NCBI RefSeq assembly: GCF_016920785.2
Contig: NW_024609837.1
Span: 21,273,207 to 21,337,206, forward strand
DNA: 64,000 nt
Source: Ixodes scapularis
Lineage: Eukaryota; Arthropoda; Arachnida; Ixodida; Ixodidae
Direction: 5' to 3'
Notes under the pieces: generated by a model
Database searches by the model: none
Told to the model about the DNA's origin: nothing
What the model saw: only the letters and a program-made list of their open reading frames with translations
In this document: positions 9,781 through 21,440 of the stretch, one piece after another
How positions within the stretch are numbered: position 1 is the stretch's first letter
How the letters are laid out: each line of letters opens with the position of its first letter
Made by a program: the position numbers and the translations under genes

Positions 9781-11102
9781 TACAACCAACTAGCTCAGCT
9801 CCTTCCCACTACTGGTCGTAGGCTGAAACTATTGTGAACACGATTATGTCGCCCCAGCCCATCGATCTGTTTTTCCGGTTACGTGATCACACGAAAAGTT
9901 GTCATTGACTTGACACTAACTGCACTGCCATTGTTCGAAGTCTGGGAAACTTGTGAAAGCAACCACTCACCTCAAACAGCTCTCAAATGCATCCTTAACT
10001 TGTTGACGGACATGTTTTTTTTTTTTTTTCACCAATTGATGCAGCGGGGAAACTTATGCTTTAATGCAAGATGCAGCGCCGCCTCCACCCAAAAAAAAAA
10101 AAAAAAGAAAAGAGACTCTCAGTGCTCCCAAAACTTAGCATTACTTCAAAATAAACTCCGAAGAAACCACGACACGCCTGCAAACCGATACACTTAAACC
10201 GCAGACGGAGGAAAAAGGAAGTTATGTTATGAGTCGAACTATACTTTTCGTCACGCTCGTTTATTACATGATGCCTTTCTGACACGTAGTCACAGTCACA
10301 TTCACCTTCTGGCACGTAGTCACAGTTACATCAGTCACATTTCGCGGCGCATTTGCTTGCTTCACTCTCTTGAAATAACTCTTTCTTGAATTAAACAAAC
10401 GACCCCTTAATCCGCGCAGCGTCACCTATATTCTTACACTTTCTTTTTTACAAACGTGGCCGCCCTGCCTGACGCGGAACCTATAAAACTTCACTACTTG
10501 GGCGCGGCCATCTTGAATCGCGGTATTTCCGGTATGCCGGAAAATATTCTTTTGCTCTCGCCACAATACTGGGAACAACTTCAGTTTGAATCGCGACGGT
10601 CTACCTTGTCTTTTTTGTATATTATTTCACTTGTTTATTTCCTATAATGCCTCGCTCTTTTTCGTCCCACGTACCAGATTCGTCAAATACGTGACTGGAA
10701 ATGAGGCTAAACTGAAAACGTTCATACGATCGTTTGAGTTTAAAGTCCAAAAGCAGCTGACGCTATGAGCTAATGGGAACAATCAAGCAGCATCAAAGTC
10801 GCGTCACAAGGCGTATTTTGCTTACTATCGATTCAGCGATGACAGAACGCGTACACAGACATGACGAGCAACATGGCGGTGTGCTTTTTATGTCGTCTGA
10901 TTGGTCCCATGACTTCGCAGCGTCTGCCGCCTCTGGACTTAAGCTGAAACAAAGGATAGCGATCGTGTTACTTTTTTTTACTTTGAGATAATTACCTGGA
11001 AGGTGCTAGTCGTGAAGTGCTATTTCCCCCATTTTCTAGTTGTGCGGTTAGCATGAACGTCGAAAATATGGTTCAAATTATAGTATCTGTGATTCTAGAG
11101 GA
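9781..11102. other. No gene recognised
   Basis: Contains T and A runs at 10015-10030 and 10090-10105 and a short tandem duplication at about 10276-10332 (ctggcacgtagtcacagt twice). A GC-richer patch at 10455-10530 has no recognisable product. Confidence 0.4.
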
Positions 11103-12087
11103 GCGATTTGGTTTAATAAAGGATAATACTGCTTCACAGCGCACAAGATCAGACACACTTAAAAGTAATTTCACGCATACACAGGACGAACACTCACGCA
11201 GCGCTGACTGGAAACTTCCGTTGCCGAAGTCCTACTCAGGGAGGTTAAGCAGGAAGGCGCTATTACACGCAGAACTAGAGACAGCACCACAAGGCCTGTC
11301 AAAGGTCCCTACATCCGCAACCTATCCCACGAGCTCAAGAAAATGGCCAATAGAGTCAACGTAGACGTTGTTTTCTCCGCGCCGAAAAGAGTTTCTAGCT
11401 TGTGCAAGAAGGTGAATGGGACATCTAGTCGACCAGTCGGATGTATCAAAAACCATCAGATCAAGTTCGTGTCCTGCAATGATTGAGTAATCTATTCCTT
11501 CCCCCTCACATGTGGCAAGTGTAACATCGGACAGACGGGTCGCTGTCTAAATGACCGACTTCGTGAGCATAACAACAATGCCATAAATGCCAACTTGGGT
11601 CATTTAAGCATCCACTGCAGAGAGTGTGGATGTTCTCCCCTCCTGGACAAATGCACCATACTGGGACGGAGCAGGAACAAACTGACACGAGAAATAGTAG
11701 AAACCGCTAACATTGTAAGGCTAGATAGAATATGTGTTAGCACTCCTTCGCTAGCCTTAACGGAAAAAGAGTTGAACTACATAGCACAAGCACAGTAGCA
11801 ACATCTGCTGTACAGGGAATTAATTATTTTTCTTCCTTCTATATTTTGTTTTTAATCCTTTTTCTGTTCTTTCCTTTTCTCTTTTTTATATGATCCTCGT
11901 TTTTTGTTGTTGTTGTTTTTTTTCACTGCCATTTGCATTGGAGTGAACGAAGATGAAGATGATGCATAATACACTTGAGTTGTCAGTGAGCGCTGCATGA
12001 GCGTTCTTCCTGTGTATGCGTGAAATTAGTTTTAAGTGTGTCTGATCGTGTGCGCTGTGAAGCAGTATCATGAATAACCAAATCGCC
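11103..12087 (+). mobile_element. Penelope-like element, 5'-truncated, with inverted terminal repeats
   Basis: A GIY-YIG endonuclease (11340-11798) sits between two inverted copies of a ~105-bp sequence, 11103-11209 and 11977-12087. Both begin gcgatttggtt when read inward and share gcttcacagcgcacaagatc-type sequence. Penelope-like elements characteristically carry pseudo-LTRs, often in inverted orientation, and end in a GIY-YIG domain. The reverse transcriptase is missing; only the linker and endonuclease remain. Confidence 0.85.
11250..11798 (+). pseudogene. Penelope-type GIY-YIG endonuclease remnant
   Basis: The frame reads a linker (PYIRNLSHELKKMANRVNVD, then VVFSAPKRVSSLCKK), a TGA near 11485, then VIYSFPLTCGKCNIGQTGRC, where the Y and IGQT positions fit the GIY-YIG core, then LNDRLREH. 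A second conserved block, HCRECGC, and a C-terminal helix region (REIVETANIVRL) follow, ending at the natural stop after YIAQAQ. In family members this endonuclease nicks target DNA for reverse transcription. The in-frame TGA and missing RT make this copy inactive. Confidence 0.85.
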
Positions 12088-12226
12088 CAAGCTGAAGTTG
12101 TGACTAATAAAGGATATCAAGTTGAATAAATATGGAAAGTGTACAGCGCTAATTTTTACCTTCAGCATTTTTAGCCTTCGTGACTTAGTAGTGAGCCCTT
12201 AAACAGAAAGCTTTGTATGTACTTTT

Positions 12227-12626
12227 ACCGTATTTTTCCGGACTATAGTTTGCAGACTTTACGTGTTTAAAAGTTTAAATTTCTCCCGGCGCGAAATATC
12301 TACAAGTGCGGACTATACAAGGTTTTGTATTTATAAAGATCGTTCACTGTGACAAGACGCGGAGGATTGCATGAGTAACAAAGGAATAATATTAGTGATT
12401 TATGTATAATACAACCTTTTTTGTGAGCTAATGCAGCAGGCATTTGTCAATGTATACTGTATATGGTAACTGTTACGTTCGGATTAGGCACTAAATGCGG
12501 ACAATGCGAAGTGTGCAAAATGTGCACTGGGCGCGGACACTTCAATGCAGAAACTTTCATTTTCGACCACAAATTCGCACTTGCGGACTATACACCGGGT
12601 GCTGACTGTAGTCCGGAAAATACGGT
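12227..12626. mobile_element. TIR element (MITE) with ACCGTATTTTCCGGACTA ends
   Basis: The left end is accgtatttttccggactat and the right end is its reverse complement with one base fewer in the T run. The 400-bp interior repeats ggcggactatac-like words (near 12310, 12580) but encodes no transposase. This kind of terminus is seen in several non-autonomous DNA transposons of animals. No target duplication is evident, so the superfamily is uncertain. Confidence 0.65.
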
Positions 12627-13360
12627 GCATATCAAAGCTATAAATCGATTAATTACGTTGTCCTCACGTAGATTTAAGTGGCATTCGTACAATATTTTCA
12701 ATCGGAGATACAGACCGACACGCCAATGCGACGACACAGTAATGTCGCGTTCACACTGGCGGTAGAGATTCATTTGCGAATGCGGTTGCCGAATGCGGTC
12801 CACGAGCGACTCCGTTCAGACGCACCGAGGCACAGTTGGCGGTTTCTTAGCGATCACGCGTGGTCTTTTGAGAATGGCGTTAGGGAACCTTATTTTACAA
12901 TAAAAAATCCAGTTTATTCCACGATGCAAAGTCAAAAGGTAGCCCTTTTGGCACTCTGCGGATTTTTCTTCTGGCTGTTTGCACGCATCCCGAGTTTCGG
13001 GCAGTGAAAAATGAGACGTGCACACGCAGAACCCCCCTGCGATTCCCCCGACTTCATACATAAGCAAAGCCCAGCCAGGCGTAGGCGCAACTTGCTGACT
13101 CATGAGAAGATGCCTCCGACCTTTTCTTCGAAGTGTACCCTTCCCGCATGAATAGCTGACCTTGTTTTGGGGAGAGTGTGCCAGTTTTTCCTCCCCATTG
13201 CTCGCTCTTATCATTTTGAGGTTGTGAGCGGCAATGGTCGACCTGGGTCTACCTTGATGCGGGGGAATGTGTTTTGTGCTAGCCGGTCGTGGCTTCGTCG
13301 GTGGCGGACTTTGCTCCCGTCCCTCGCACGTCGATCGAGTCAATTTTTTGTTTGACATTA
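12627..13360. other. No gene recognised
   Basis: A 190-aa minus-strand frame (13388-12816) shows no domain and has the composition of non-coding sequence. No repeat structure was noticed. Confidence 0.4.
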
Positions 13361-13522
13361 GGTAGTGAAGACGCATGGGTCCAGCCAAAGAAGGTTTATT
13401 CGTAATTGGGAGGACTTTTTATGGCCAGAGGGAGAGGTAAAAGATTGGCAAGAGAAAGAAAACAGAACAGCAGCGCACCGGCTTGTGCGCTGCGTATTTG
13501 CCGAGTCATTCGCTTCCTTGCA
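13361..13522 (-). repeat. 3' LTR of Gypsy element B
   Basis: Aligned with 17665-17826 over 162 positions with about 12 differences and no gaps. On the minus strand it begins TGCAAGG and ends CACTACC (CACTACA in the other copy). Confidence 0.85.
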
Positions 13523-13523
13523 C

Positions 13524-13985
13524 TCCTGTATTCTTATAGACGAGTCGAGATGGCGGTCGCCGGGTTCGCGAAGATCTTCGTGGTGTACTGCCAGCTGCAG
13601 CGGGGGCGCCACCTGACGTCGGCACTGGTTCCGACGGGGCAGATGTTGTGGGCACCGGGGGGCCAGGAGTCGCTTCTGCGGGCCCAGGCGCCGTTACTGG
13701 TCCGGACGGGGCGGATGTTGTGGTCAGGAGACGGTTCTGCAGGCCCAGGCGTCGCACTGGTAGTCCTGGTCGCTGGATCTCCGGAAGCAAGGTAGTGGGG
13801 CCGTCCGGTTGGACTGGACCCTGGAGTCCCAGAGGGCGGCACGGAAGTCCGGGGTGCTTTGTCACCCCAATCACGGGGGCGGAGCTGGTCGGCGTGGCGC
13901 CGGTGGATGTTCGCACCATCTGGAGACTGCACTTTTACCAGGCGGGAACCACTGGTCGATTTCACAACTCCCGGACTCCACTTTT
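13524..13985 (-). pseudogene. Pro/Ser-rich C-terminal tail of element B polyprotein
   Basis: After the integrase core, a minus-strand stretch carries PGVVKSTSGSRLVKVQSPDG in one frame, like the chromodomain-like end of Gypsy integrases. Another frame (13919-13506) has repeated TTSAPSGPVTAPGP/TTSAPSEPVPTSGG blocks and ends RRSSRTRRPPSRL, a common basic tail in Gypsy polyproteins. The switch between frames shows frameshifts. Confidence 0.65.
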
Positions 13986-14854
13986 CACCCGGACTGTATT
14001 TCCGGAACCAGACAGACTGTCCCGGAAGGAAAGGTTTCTGGCCGTAAAGACGGGTGACTCAGTGGAGGCAACATGGCATCCAAGCGTGAGCGTATATCGT
14101 AGCCCAGCAACCGTCGGGATGGGGAGTAACCGTCCTTCCTGGGCGGGCGGCGGTACTCGTGCAAAAACCGAGCTAGCCGGGTTGTCAAGCTACCCCTGCT
14201 CGACCTTTTAAGACCCTCCTTGACTGTGCGGACGGCCCGCTCCGCCAAACCATTGGATTGCGGAAAGTACGGCGGTGAACAAAGGTGCTTCATATTGTTT
14301 CGTTCGCAAAACGATCGGAACTCAGCACTTGTAAACTGCGGCCCGTTGTCAGATACAATGGTACGAGGGACACCAAACCGATTGAAAATGGACCTCAATG
14401 CTGACGCTGTGGATTCGCCCGATGCTGACTTTAGCGGTACGACCTCAAGCCACTTGCTGTGGGAGTCTATTAGTACCAGTAACATGAACCCTTCCACCGG
14501 CCCGGCAAAGTCAACGTGTACCCGCGCCCATTTCTCGTTCGTCTCCGGCCACGGAACCGGCTCTCTTGCAGGTGGATTCGGGGCCAATTGCGCGCACTGT
14601 TGGCACTGCTGAACCATACGCTCTAAATCTTGGTTAATCCCAGGATACCATATCATGGTTCGTGCTAACGATTTCATCGCCGAGGCTGCGCGGTGACTTT
14701 CGTGCAGAAGGTCAAGCACCAATTTTCGCGCTCCCTGTGGTATTACCACTCGACATCCCCAATACACCAAGCCATGAGCGAATGTTAGTTCGTTTTGCCT
14801 GTTCAGGAACGGCCTTAACGTTTCCGCTGCACCTGGTGCTTGAGAGGCCAGCAA
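13985..14854 (-). pseudogene. Gypsy integrase (element B)
   Basis: A 289-aa frame. The N-terminal HHCC zinc domain is present (HESH ... CQQC). The catalytic triad is visible: Asp in VHVDFAGPVEG, Asp in IVSDNGPQFT, Glu in SNGLAERAV, with the last two 35 residues apart. Integrases of this type join element cDNA ends to host DNA. This frame is shifted relative to RNase H upstream (15630-14815, overlapping by about 40 bases), and ends early at 13985, so the copy is inactive although the core itself looks intact. Confidence 0.85.
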
Positions 14855-15828
14855 CCATCCTGGATCCAGCTACAGACCTGCTTCAAGTCGACGTCCTCCG
14901 CCGAAAGCCGTTTCAGGAGAGCAGTTGATATGAAGTTCTCGTTGAGCTGCTCCGTCAGCAGGACGTACTCCGGCACCTCCTCGGTAGACGAGCTACCAGT
15001 GCTAGCACGGGGTAACCGGCTTAGGGCGTCGGCATTTTGATTTTCAGAGCCCTTACGATAGACCAGATTATACGTATAATCCCGCAGAAGCAGCGACCAA
15101 CGCTGGTACCGGGCTGCGGCCATAGAAGGGATTGCTCGACCCGGGCGAAAAAGACCTACCAGCGGCTTGTGGTCGGTGACTAGCGTGAAATGGCGGCCAA
15201 GTAAATACTGACGAAATCGTGATACACCAAAAACAAGAGCTAAGGCTTCCTTCTCGAGGTGAGCGTAATTACGCTCGGCCACTAATAACGTGCGTGAACG
15301 GAACCCAATCGGGCGATAGTCGTTGCCAACCTTGATAGAAAGAACAGCCCCGATGCCGTAGGGTGACGCGTCGCATTCTAATCTCAAGGGTTTGCCAGGG
15401 GCGAAGTGAGCCAAAATATTCGCGTTTCTGAGAGCGGTCTTGCTATTTTCAAACGCCGTTTCGGCCGTGCTGGACCATTTCCACGGTTGACTTTTTTTCA
15501 ATAACTCGTACAATAGAGCTAGCAAAGTTGACATACTTGGCAGGAACTTGCTGTAATACGTGATCAGGCCAAGATAAGACCTTAATTCTGACACGTTACG
15601 TGGCCTGGGAGCTAGCATGATTGCTTCCAAATTTTCTTATTTTTGGTGAAGCCCCGACGAGTCTATTTTATGGCCAAGGTAGTTTACCTCTTTTTGTCGA
15701 AACTTGCACTTCTCCTTGTTGAGCCTGACTCCATAGTCCCGCAGCCGTAGCAGCACCTGCCGGAGCGTCGAATCACCCTTCTCCTCAGCCACCAAGATGT
15801 CGTCCAGGTATACTTGAACTCCGGGCAA
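14815..15828 (-). pseudogene. RT palm (YLDD) and RNase H (element B)
   Basis: The frame opens with PGVQVYLDDILVAEE, the catalytic YxDD box of reverse transcriptase, continues through the RT thumb (NKEKCKF, LGHKIDSSGL), meets a TAA at 15637-15639, and resumes in the same frame as LRSYLGLITYYSKF and RNase H. RNase H acidic residues are visible in LECDASPYGIG, LEKEALAL and VTDHKPL. Only one nonsense change separates the two halves. The C-terminus ends in a shifted frame before the integrase. Confidence 0.85.
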
Positions 15829-16454
15829 ATCCCCAAAATGGATTCGATCTTGCGCTGAAAGGTGGCCGGTGCAGACGCAATTCCGAACGGTAGTCTATTG
15901 TAGCAGAACAGTACCTTGTGCGTGTTTATAACTGCTAGTTGTTTTGAAGCCTCATCAAGACAGAGCTGGTAGTAGGCGTTACTCAAGTCAAGAGTGCTGA
16001 AGAACTCCCCACCGCGAAGAGATGCCAAGATGTCGTCTATCACGGGTAGCGGATACTGTTCTGTATGGCACGCCACATTCACGGTTAGTTTAAGATCACC
16101 GCATAATCGGAGAGCACCGTTCCTTTTAACTACCGGCACAATCGGTGCAGCCCAGTCGGAATGGGGCACGGCAGACAACACCCCCTCCGCCACCAGTCTG
16201 TTTAGCTCGTCGGATACTTTATCACGTAGCGCGTACGGCACCGGCCGCGCCCTTGCGAACTTTGGTTGAGCATCGGAGCGGACATGCAGACTCACCGGTG
16301 GTCCTTTCACCGTTCCCAGACCGGGCTCGAACAAATCCGTGAACTCTTCAAGAAGCAGTTCCAAGCTCCGGTCGTCCGATGATACCACGGTGGGCTGAAC
16401 CGAGGCCTGTGCGAAGGCTGCCTGAAAGACTGAAAACGGGAGCTCCCCGGGCAT
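15684..16454 (-). pseudogene. Reverse transcriptase fingers/palm (element B)
   Basis: A 256-aa frame with RT motifs: ARPVPYALRDKV, SDWAAPIVPVVKRNGALRLC, STLDLSNAYYQL (first catalytic Asp) and RLPFGIASAPATFQR. It loses frame near 15835 just before the YLDD box, which is found in the neighbouring frame. At its start it overlaps the protease frame; the shift lies at a GGGG run near 16450 and could be a small insertion. Confidence 0.85.
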
Positions 16455-16884
16455 TCATGTCCCTGATTAGGTCTCTGCCACACAAGGAAGGACCAGAACA
16501 GCCGAGCACGATGAGAGTAACATCTGTAATTTTGCCTTCGTATTTCACTCGCATGTTCAATTCGCCCAGCACGGGCGGAGTCCCCAGAAAGCACGAGAGG
16601 CGAACTGGCGTCTTCCAGAGCCGCGGCCACGAACTCCTGAACTTCAGGTACACGTCCTGCGGTATTACACTCACGGGTGACCCTGTGTCCACCACCATCA
16701 TGAGTGGTACCCCGGACCAGACGAACTTCCGCATGACGGGTTCCACCAAACCGACAGAATGATCAGAGTTGGCGTGGGAGCACTGCACTGTAAACAAACT
16801 TCCTTCTTCGCTCGAACCGCTGTTGTCCCCTTCGATAGCATTTGTGGCGGCTGATTTGTGCTTACGTGGTCCGTATTTACCCAT
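16348..16884 (-). pseudogene. Aspartic protease region (element B)
   Basis: A 178-aa frame in the same reading phase as gag. VVDTGSPVSVIP (active-site Asp at about residue 66) is the retropepsin motif, and LGCSGPSLCGRDL resembles the conserved protease C-terminal block. It ends in the wrong frame after RDMNARG, where the RT frame takes over. The start shown is only the first Met after the zinc knuckles; in the element it would be part of a gag-pol fusion. Confidence 0.8.
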
Positions 16885-17619
16885 AGTGTGAGCCTCTCCA
16901 GCGCGACAGCACCTTGCAATGTGCCCGATCCGTCTGCAGCGATAGCACGTCGCGTGCCGAAGCCTGCATGACTCGGCGTTGTGGGAATCGCTTCCGCAGC
17001 GCTAGCACGCCAGCTTGAGTGTCGTTTTGCGGGGATGGCGGGCTGCTCGGCGAGCGTGGTCTTGCGTGACCGCGTTGACGTCTGCCTCCGAAGAAGGAGG
17101 CGGCTTCATGGCTACCGAATTCGCTGCGGCGGCTTCAGCAGCAAGGACGAAATCTTCAGCAGTCTTTAAGGCTAAATCCCGCTTGGCAAGTAAAAGCTTC
17201 TGAACTTCTTTGTTCGCAATGCCGCAAACAATGCGGTCGCGTAGCAGCCGGTCGCAAAAGGCACCGAAGTTGCAGTGCTCAGCTAAGCGGCGAATCTCCA
17301 CAATGAAATCTTGAACTGTTTCACCCTGTTCCTGGCTCCGGTTGAAGAACTTAACACTTTCAGCGATTTCATTTTGCTTGGGGGCGTAGTATGTACCCAG
17401 TCGTTGTACCACTTCAGAATAGCTGAGCTTGTTGACTGTTTCAGGCGAGCATGATGCTTCAAGCACTTCAATGGACTTTGAGCTCAATGCCGAGACGAGT
17501 AAGGCCCGTTTCTGTGCGGCTTCTGTCACCAAATTTCCCTCGAAAAACGCCTCCAGACGAGTCAAGTAAGATGTCCACCTATCTGAAGCTTCGTTGAAGA
17601 GGGGCATCGCGTAGTTCAT
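16885..17619 (-). pseudogene. Gag with two CCHC zinc knuckles, interrupted by TAG (element B)
   Basis: Gag begins at the ATG at 17619, about 46 bases inside the 5' LTR (MNYAMPLFNEASDRWTSYL), with a capsid-like region (FFNRSQEQGETVQDFIVEIR). The frame stops at a TAG at 17004-17002 and continues in the same frame into protease. The TAG lies inside the first zinc knuckle: C-stop-R-C-GSDS-H-NAES-C. A second, intact knuckle follows, CYRCRRIGHIARCC. Zinc knuckles bind element RNA. The single in-frame amber codon could be a chance mutation. Confidence 0.85.
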
Positions 17620-17664
17620 GATGCCGCTCGCACGCAGAGCGGGCTCAGGTGGCCTCGTCGCCAG

Positions 17665-17826
17665 TGTAGTGAAGACGCATGGGTCCAGCCAAAGAGCGTT
17701 TATTCGTAATTTTGAGGCCTTTTTATGGGCAGAGGGAGAGGGAAAAGATTGGCAATAGAAAGGAAACAGAACAGCAGCGCACCGGCTTGTGCGCTGCGTA
17801 TTTTACGAGTCATTCGCTTCCTTGCA
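17665..17826 (-). repeat. 5' LTR of Gypsy element B
   Basis: 162 bp, TG...CA, paired with 13361-13522. The gag start codon lies shortly inside it. Confidence 0.85.
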
Positions 17827-20224
17827 CTAATAAACGCCGTATGGATTACTTTTGCATCGTGTGGTACGTATACATTATTTCTTGAGTGGGTACCCTTTAT
17901 TCCTTTTGGTAGTAGTAAGCTAGCTTCGCTAGCTCTGCGGTATTATTGGCTCCGCAAATGACCTCATGACAAGTTTATCGGCCTTTGTGTTGGTCATGCA
18001 CCGTGTCGAAAGCAATCAGTAGTTCACGCGACTGCCTTAGTGGATACCAAAAATGCCATTTCGATAGATCGGGGGCGGATTCTGATCTCCTAGGGACAAA
18101 GATTAACAAGGCAGAGAGGGACGAGCTTTGGCACCCCGAATGTTAAACAAACTCTTACCCAAACCAAATCACCAGCGCGAATCCCGTTAAGATTACGGGT
18201 CAATTCTTTTCTCGGTAGATTCAAGTTGCGGACATGAACATCACGTTTCTTCGTTCATTTGTCTGCATCAAGGCTAGGACTACAGGGACTTAGACGCCTC
18301 AACAGTAACAGATGCCATTTTTTTCGAAAGCCACCGACGTGACGTCAACGTCGCGTTGCGATTTGTTGCCGCTTCGCGGTTCGCGAAAGCGGTTGGAGGA
18401 AACGCACCCCAACCGCTCAATCCCAGCCGCTCTGCGTTTGGGAACAGGCGGCTCTGATCCGCTTCGTATGTGAACGCGCCACAAAGCCCGTTCCCAATCA
18501 ACTGTCGTTTATCCGCTCTCTGGCCTAGCTACACTAACGTCACGGAGAGGGCGCGCAGGCCTTACTTTTTATGCGCAGAGAAACTGAGGGAGGAAAGAAG
18601 ACGAGAGCGTGCGAGGACGTGAAGATGCCGAGCCCTGGTTAGAATGATTAGAGGGTAGCCTTAAAGCTTGCTGCCTTTATTTCCACCGCACTCGTCGAAC
18701 ACGTTAGAACTCGAATCACAGGCGTCCGGCGTTCCGCTTTCACATTTGAACGCGTTCAACGGGTGCAGTGGAGACAAAGGCAATTAGGTCAAGTTAGGAC
18801 TCCTTAGGGAAGAATATTTTTGCTTAAAAATTGTAAAAAAAAAGTCTAAAATGTGTTATATATTTTAGGTATGTTAGAGAGTGCGTCAAAATTAATTGAG
18901 ATGTGTCTACATTTCCCAACACCAATAAAATGCCAGCATTTTTTTTTAATTAAGTATGCGTTTCTTTTTTTATCTTATTCTTGCGATTTTGTTGAGGAAT
19001 CCCACTATTGCCGTAATCCGAAAATCCCTTTCAACAGTAAAGAGGAGAAGCTGAAATACGAAAAACAATATATATATGTCCGAAATTACATGCAGAGACA
19101 CTCGACAGCCGAGGTCGCCGCCACCATGAAACGGATAAAAACACCACGCTGATAAACGGACCAAACCGGAAGCGAGAGTGGAAGTCGACGCCCGAACTTC
19201 CGCTTCCACGTGTCCCAGAAAAGAGCCAACAAGAGTTGACCCGAAAATCGAACATTGTAGCTCATACTTCCAACTTGCCGTGTCACGTGTTTTCCGAACT
19301 GCAGCCGTACATCAATCAAACCAGCGCAAGAACAAAGAAAATAAGGGAAAGCGCGAGGAAAAAAACATATTGATGAAAAGAACGGCCTTGTAAGCTTCAA
19401 GTCGCAGACTGACACCCGCATTGAGCAATATTGGGTGCGCGAGGACATTCCTCGGATGTAGTGAAACATAAAAGGGGAAAGAATGACGTCTACGGTCTCT
19501 TTTTGTTTACTTCTTCCTCCTTCTCCATCTTAGTCCCCCTCACTTTCTTTTTTCTTGTTCCTTCGGGGGCAGAGTTTCAGCAGGCGAACTTGTCAATTTC
19601 GTGCCTGACACTGCGTCCTATCCATAACAGCAAAACCATCACTCCCAAAACGTGTGTCTGGCTGTCTCGCAAGATTTTAGGCGCGTGGCAAAGGGCGCTT
19701 TGAGAAGTAGAGGTGATGTGAAAGAAGGAAGAGGAAGTTGGAGAGGTGTTCCTCGATGTAACCACTAGTCTCCCCCGAAAACACCAGCGCCAGATGGTCG
19801 TGTCAAAATCGGGTAGCGGAGGAATAAAGGGAAGCGATAAGAAAGGGGAACCTGACAAAATTGCGGAGTCTTAAGTTAATCCTCAGTACAGATGCAGTTT
19901 TAGCAGCGACGCGTCGCGGACAAGGCCATGAGCATCGGCGTCACGTTCACGCAAAGTGGGGTGTGTGAAAAAAAGTGTTCGGAACAAAATCAAAATTCGA
20001 CCTTTTGTTTCGAACGCTTTAGTTTATTCTTTTTTTGTGTGGTGCAAGTGAAAGCGGGTCTCCCGGCATAAGCTCTAGGCATTGTCAGAGCTCGACGGCA
20101 TTTTATGATCGGCCATTGTTTTCTTTCTTGCAGAGAGCGCGTGCAGTGGGAATCGGGTACTACAAGAAACCCGAGTATAGAGCGCGTTATAAACCTCCCG
20201 ACTTCCTGGGGCGACGCAGGCTGC
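17827..20224. other. No gene recognised
   Basis: GC-richer patches at 18290-18560 and 19090-19300 show no recognisable product. Several overlapping minus-strand frames at 18970-19470 have no domain. The base composition is otherwise AT-rich. Confidence 0.4.
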
Positions 20225-21440
20225 TGGCTTTAGTTTGACGTCTGGTTGGTTGAAGCGGCAACGTTGAGGGGCGACACCGAAAGCTGTCGTCGAAGATACG
20301 GAGACGGAGATCGGCTTCGGCGGCTGTCGCGATGTGAGAAGGGGGCTTGACTTTGAGGCTGGTTGTCAAAAGTGCGAGCGTTGTCATCGGTGAAATAGCT
20401 TGGGCGAGATTCAGGGAAGCGTCTATACTCGTTGGCATTGGATTGTCCGCGGCAATATCGGGCGATACGACCGGGTGCGCAACAGTTGAAACAGATGGGC
20501 CTGTGGTCTTCAGACCTCCAAATCTCGCATTTTCGGCGAGGGGTCTGTGGTCGTGTCGTCATTGGGGGTTGAGGCGGTAGGTAGAAGGGCTGAGGATCGT
20601 GTGGCATTAAGCATACTAATGCAGGTGCGGGCGGCGCAGAGGTGCATGTCGGGGTCACTGGTTGTCCCCAAATGCACAGCTTTCTGCAGGCTGTGCATTT
20701 GGGGACGAGGTTGGGGAATGTCGACAGACGCACGGAACTGATTAAAAAATGATCGCAATTTTTAGCGAATAATAGTGCGAATCAGCGCCGGTAGATCAAG
20801 ATTAGAAAGAGACGCAATAGATACCTCTGGTAGGTAATCAAAAGGAAGCCTTGAGATGCGCGTGCTCTGTAGCTCCTCATATGTCTTGCACTTGAGATGT
20901 GTTGTTTTGAACCGTCGTAGGCAATTTGGAAGCGACGATGGCGAAGATTTCTTGTGAGAGCCCCTCAACTGCTGCCGGATGCGATATTACTCTGTCATTT
21001 GAGGATCGACTCGACCGCAGAGACGGAGAACGTCCTTGATATAGAAGGTGGAATACTCTGCGGTGGACTGAAATTGTTGAACGAGTTTATCTTTCGTCTG
21101 CTGCTTGTGGTATTTAGGTTTTTCAAATGCGTCTAAAAAGGCGGCTATGAAAGCGTCCCCCACGAGTTCATTTCATCTTCATGGTTGTCAAACCACTACA
21201 ATGCAGTGCCCGTCAAATAAAACACTGCATTTGCCAGTTTGAAGCTGTCATCCCAGTGATTGTGATGAGTTGCCCGTTCGTAACTCTTGAGCCAATCAGT
21301 TATGTCGATGTCAGGGGAGCCACTGAAAAAGAGGGGGGTCGCGTTGCCGGTTCGTGAATGGCGGTGCTGACGGTGTTGAACCAGCAGATATTTGCCCTTT
21401 GAAACCACTGGCAGATGGTTAGCCGTTGATATTGCCTCTC
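20225..21440 (-). pseudogene. Gypsy gag fragment E
   Basis: Minus strand. Around 21400-21196 the frame reads LFFSGSPDIDITDWLKSYER, then ANAVFYLTGTAL, matching the start of the capsid in the tick-type Gypsy gag seen in element D (FHGEV..DIEDWLQHHERV). Near 20970-20760 are LPEVSIASLS-type residues, and near 20540-20500 a zinc knuckle CFNCCAPGRIARYC in which Arg replaces the His ligand. Frameshifts separate these blocks. No LTR or pol is seen on either side, so this is an isolated decayed fragment. Confidence 0.75.

Larger units (their letters stand above)
13361..17826 (-). mobile_element. Gypsy LTR element B, LTR to LTR, degenerate
   Basis: A 4.47-kb minus-strand Ty3/Gypsy element with short (~162 bp) LTRs at 13361-13522 and 17665-17826. 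In transcription order it holds gag with two zinc knuckles, protease, reverse transcriptase, RNase H, integrase and a Pro/Ser-rich C-terminal tail. At least two in-frame stops and several frameshifts break it. Just inside the 5' LTR, minus-strand tggcgacgaggcc starts with TGG and is a candidate primer binding site. LTRs differ at about 12 of 162 positions, so the insertion is old. No clear target duplication. Confidence 0.9.
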
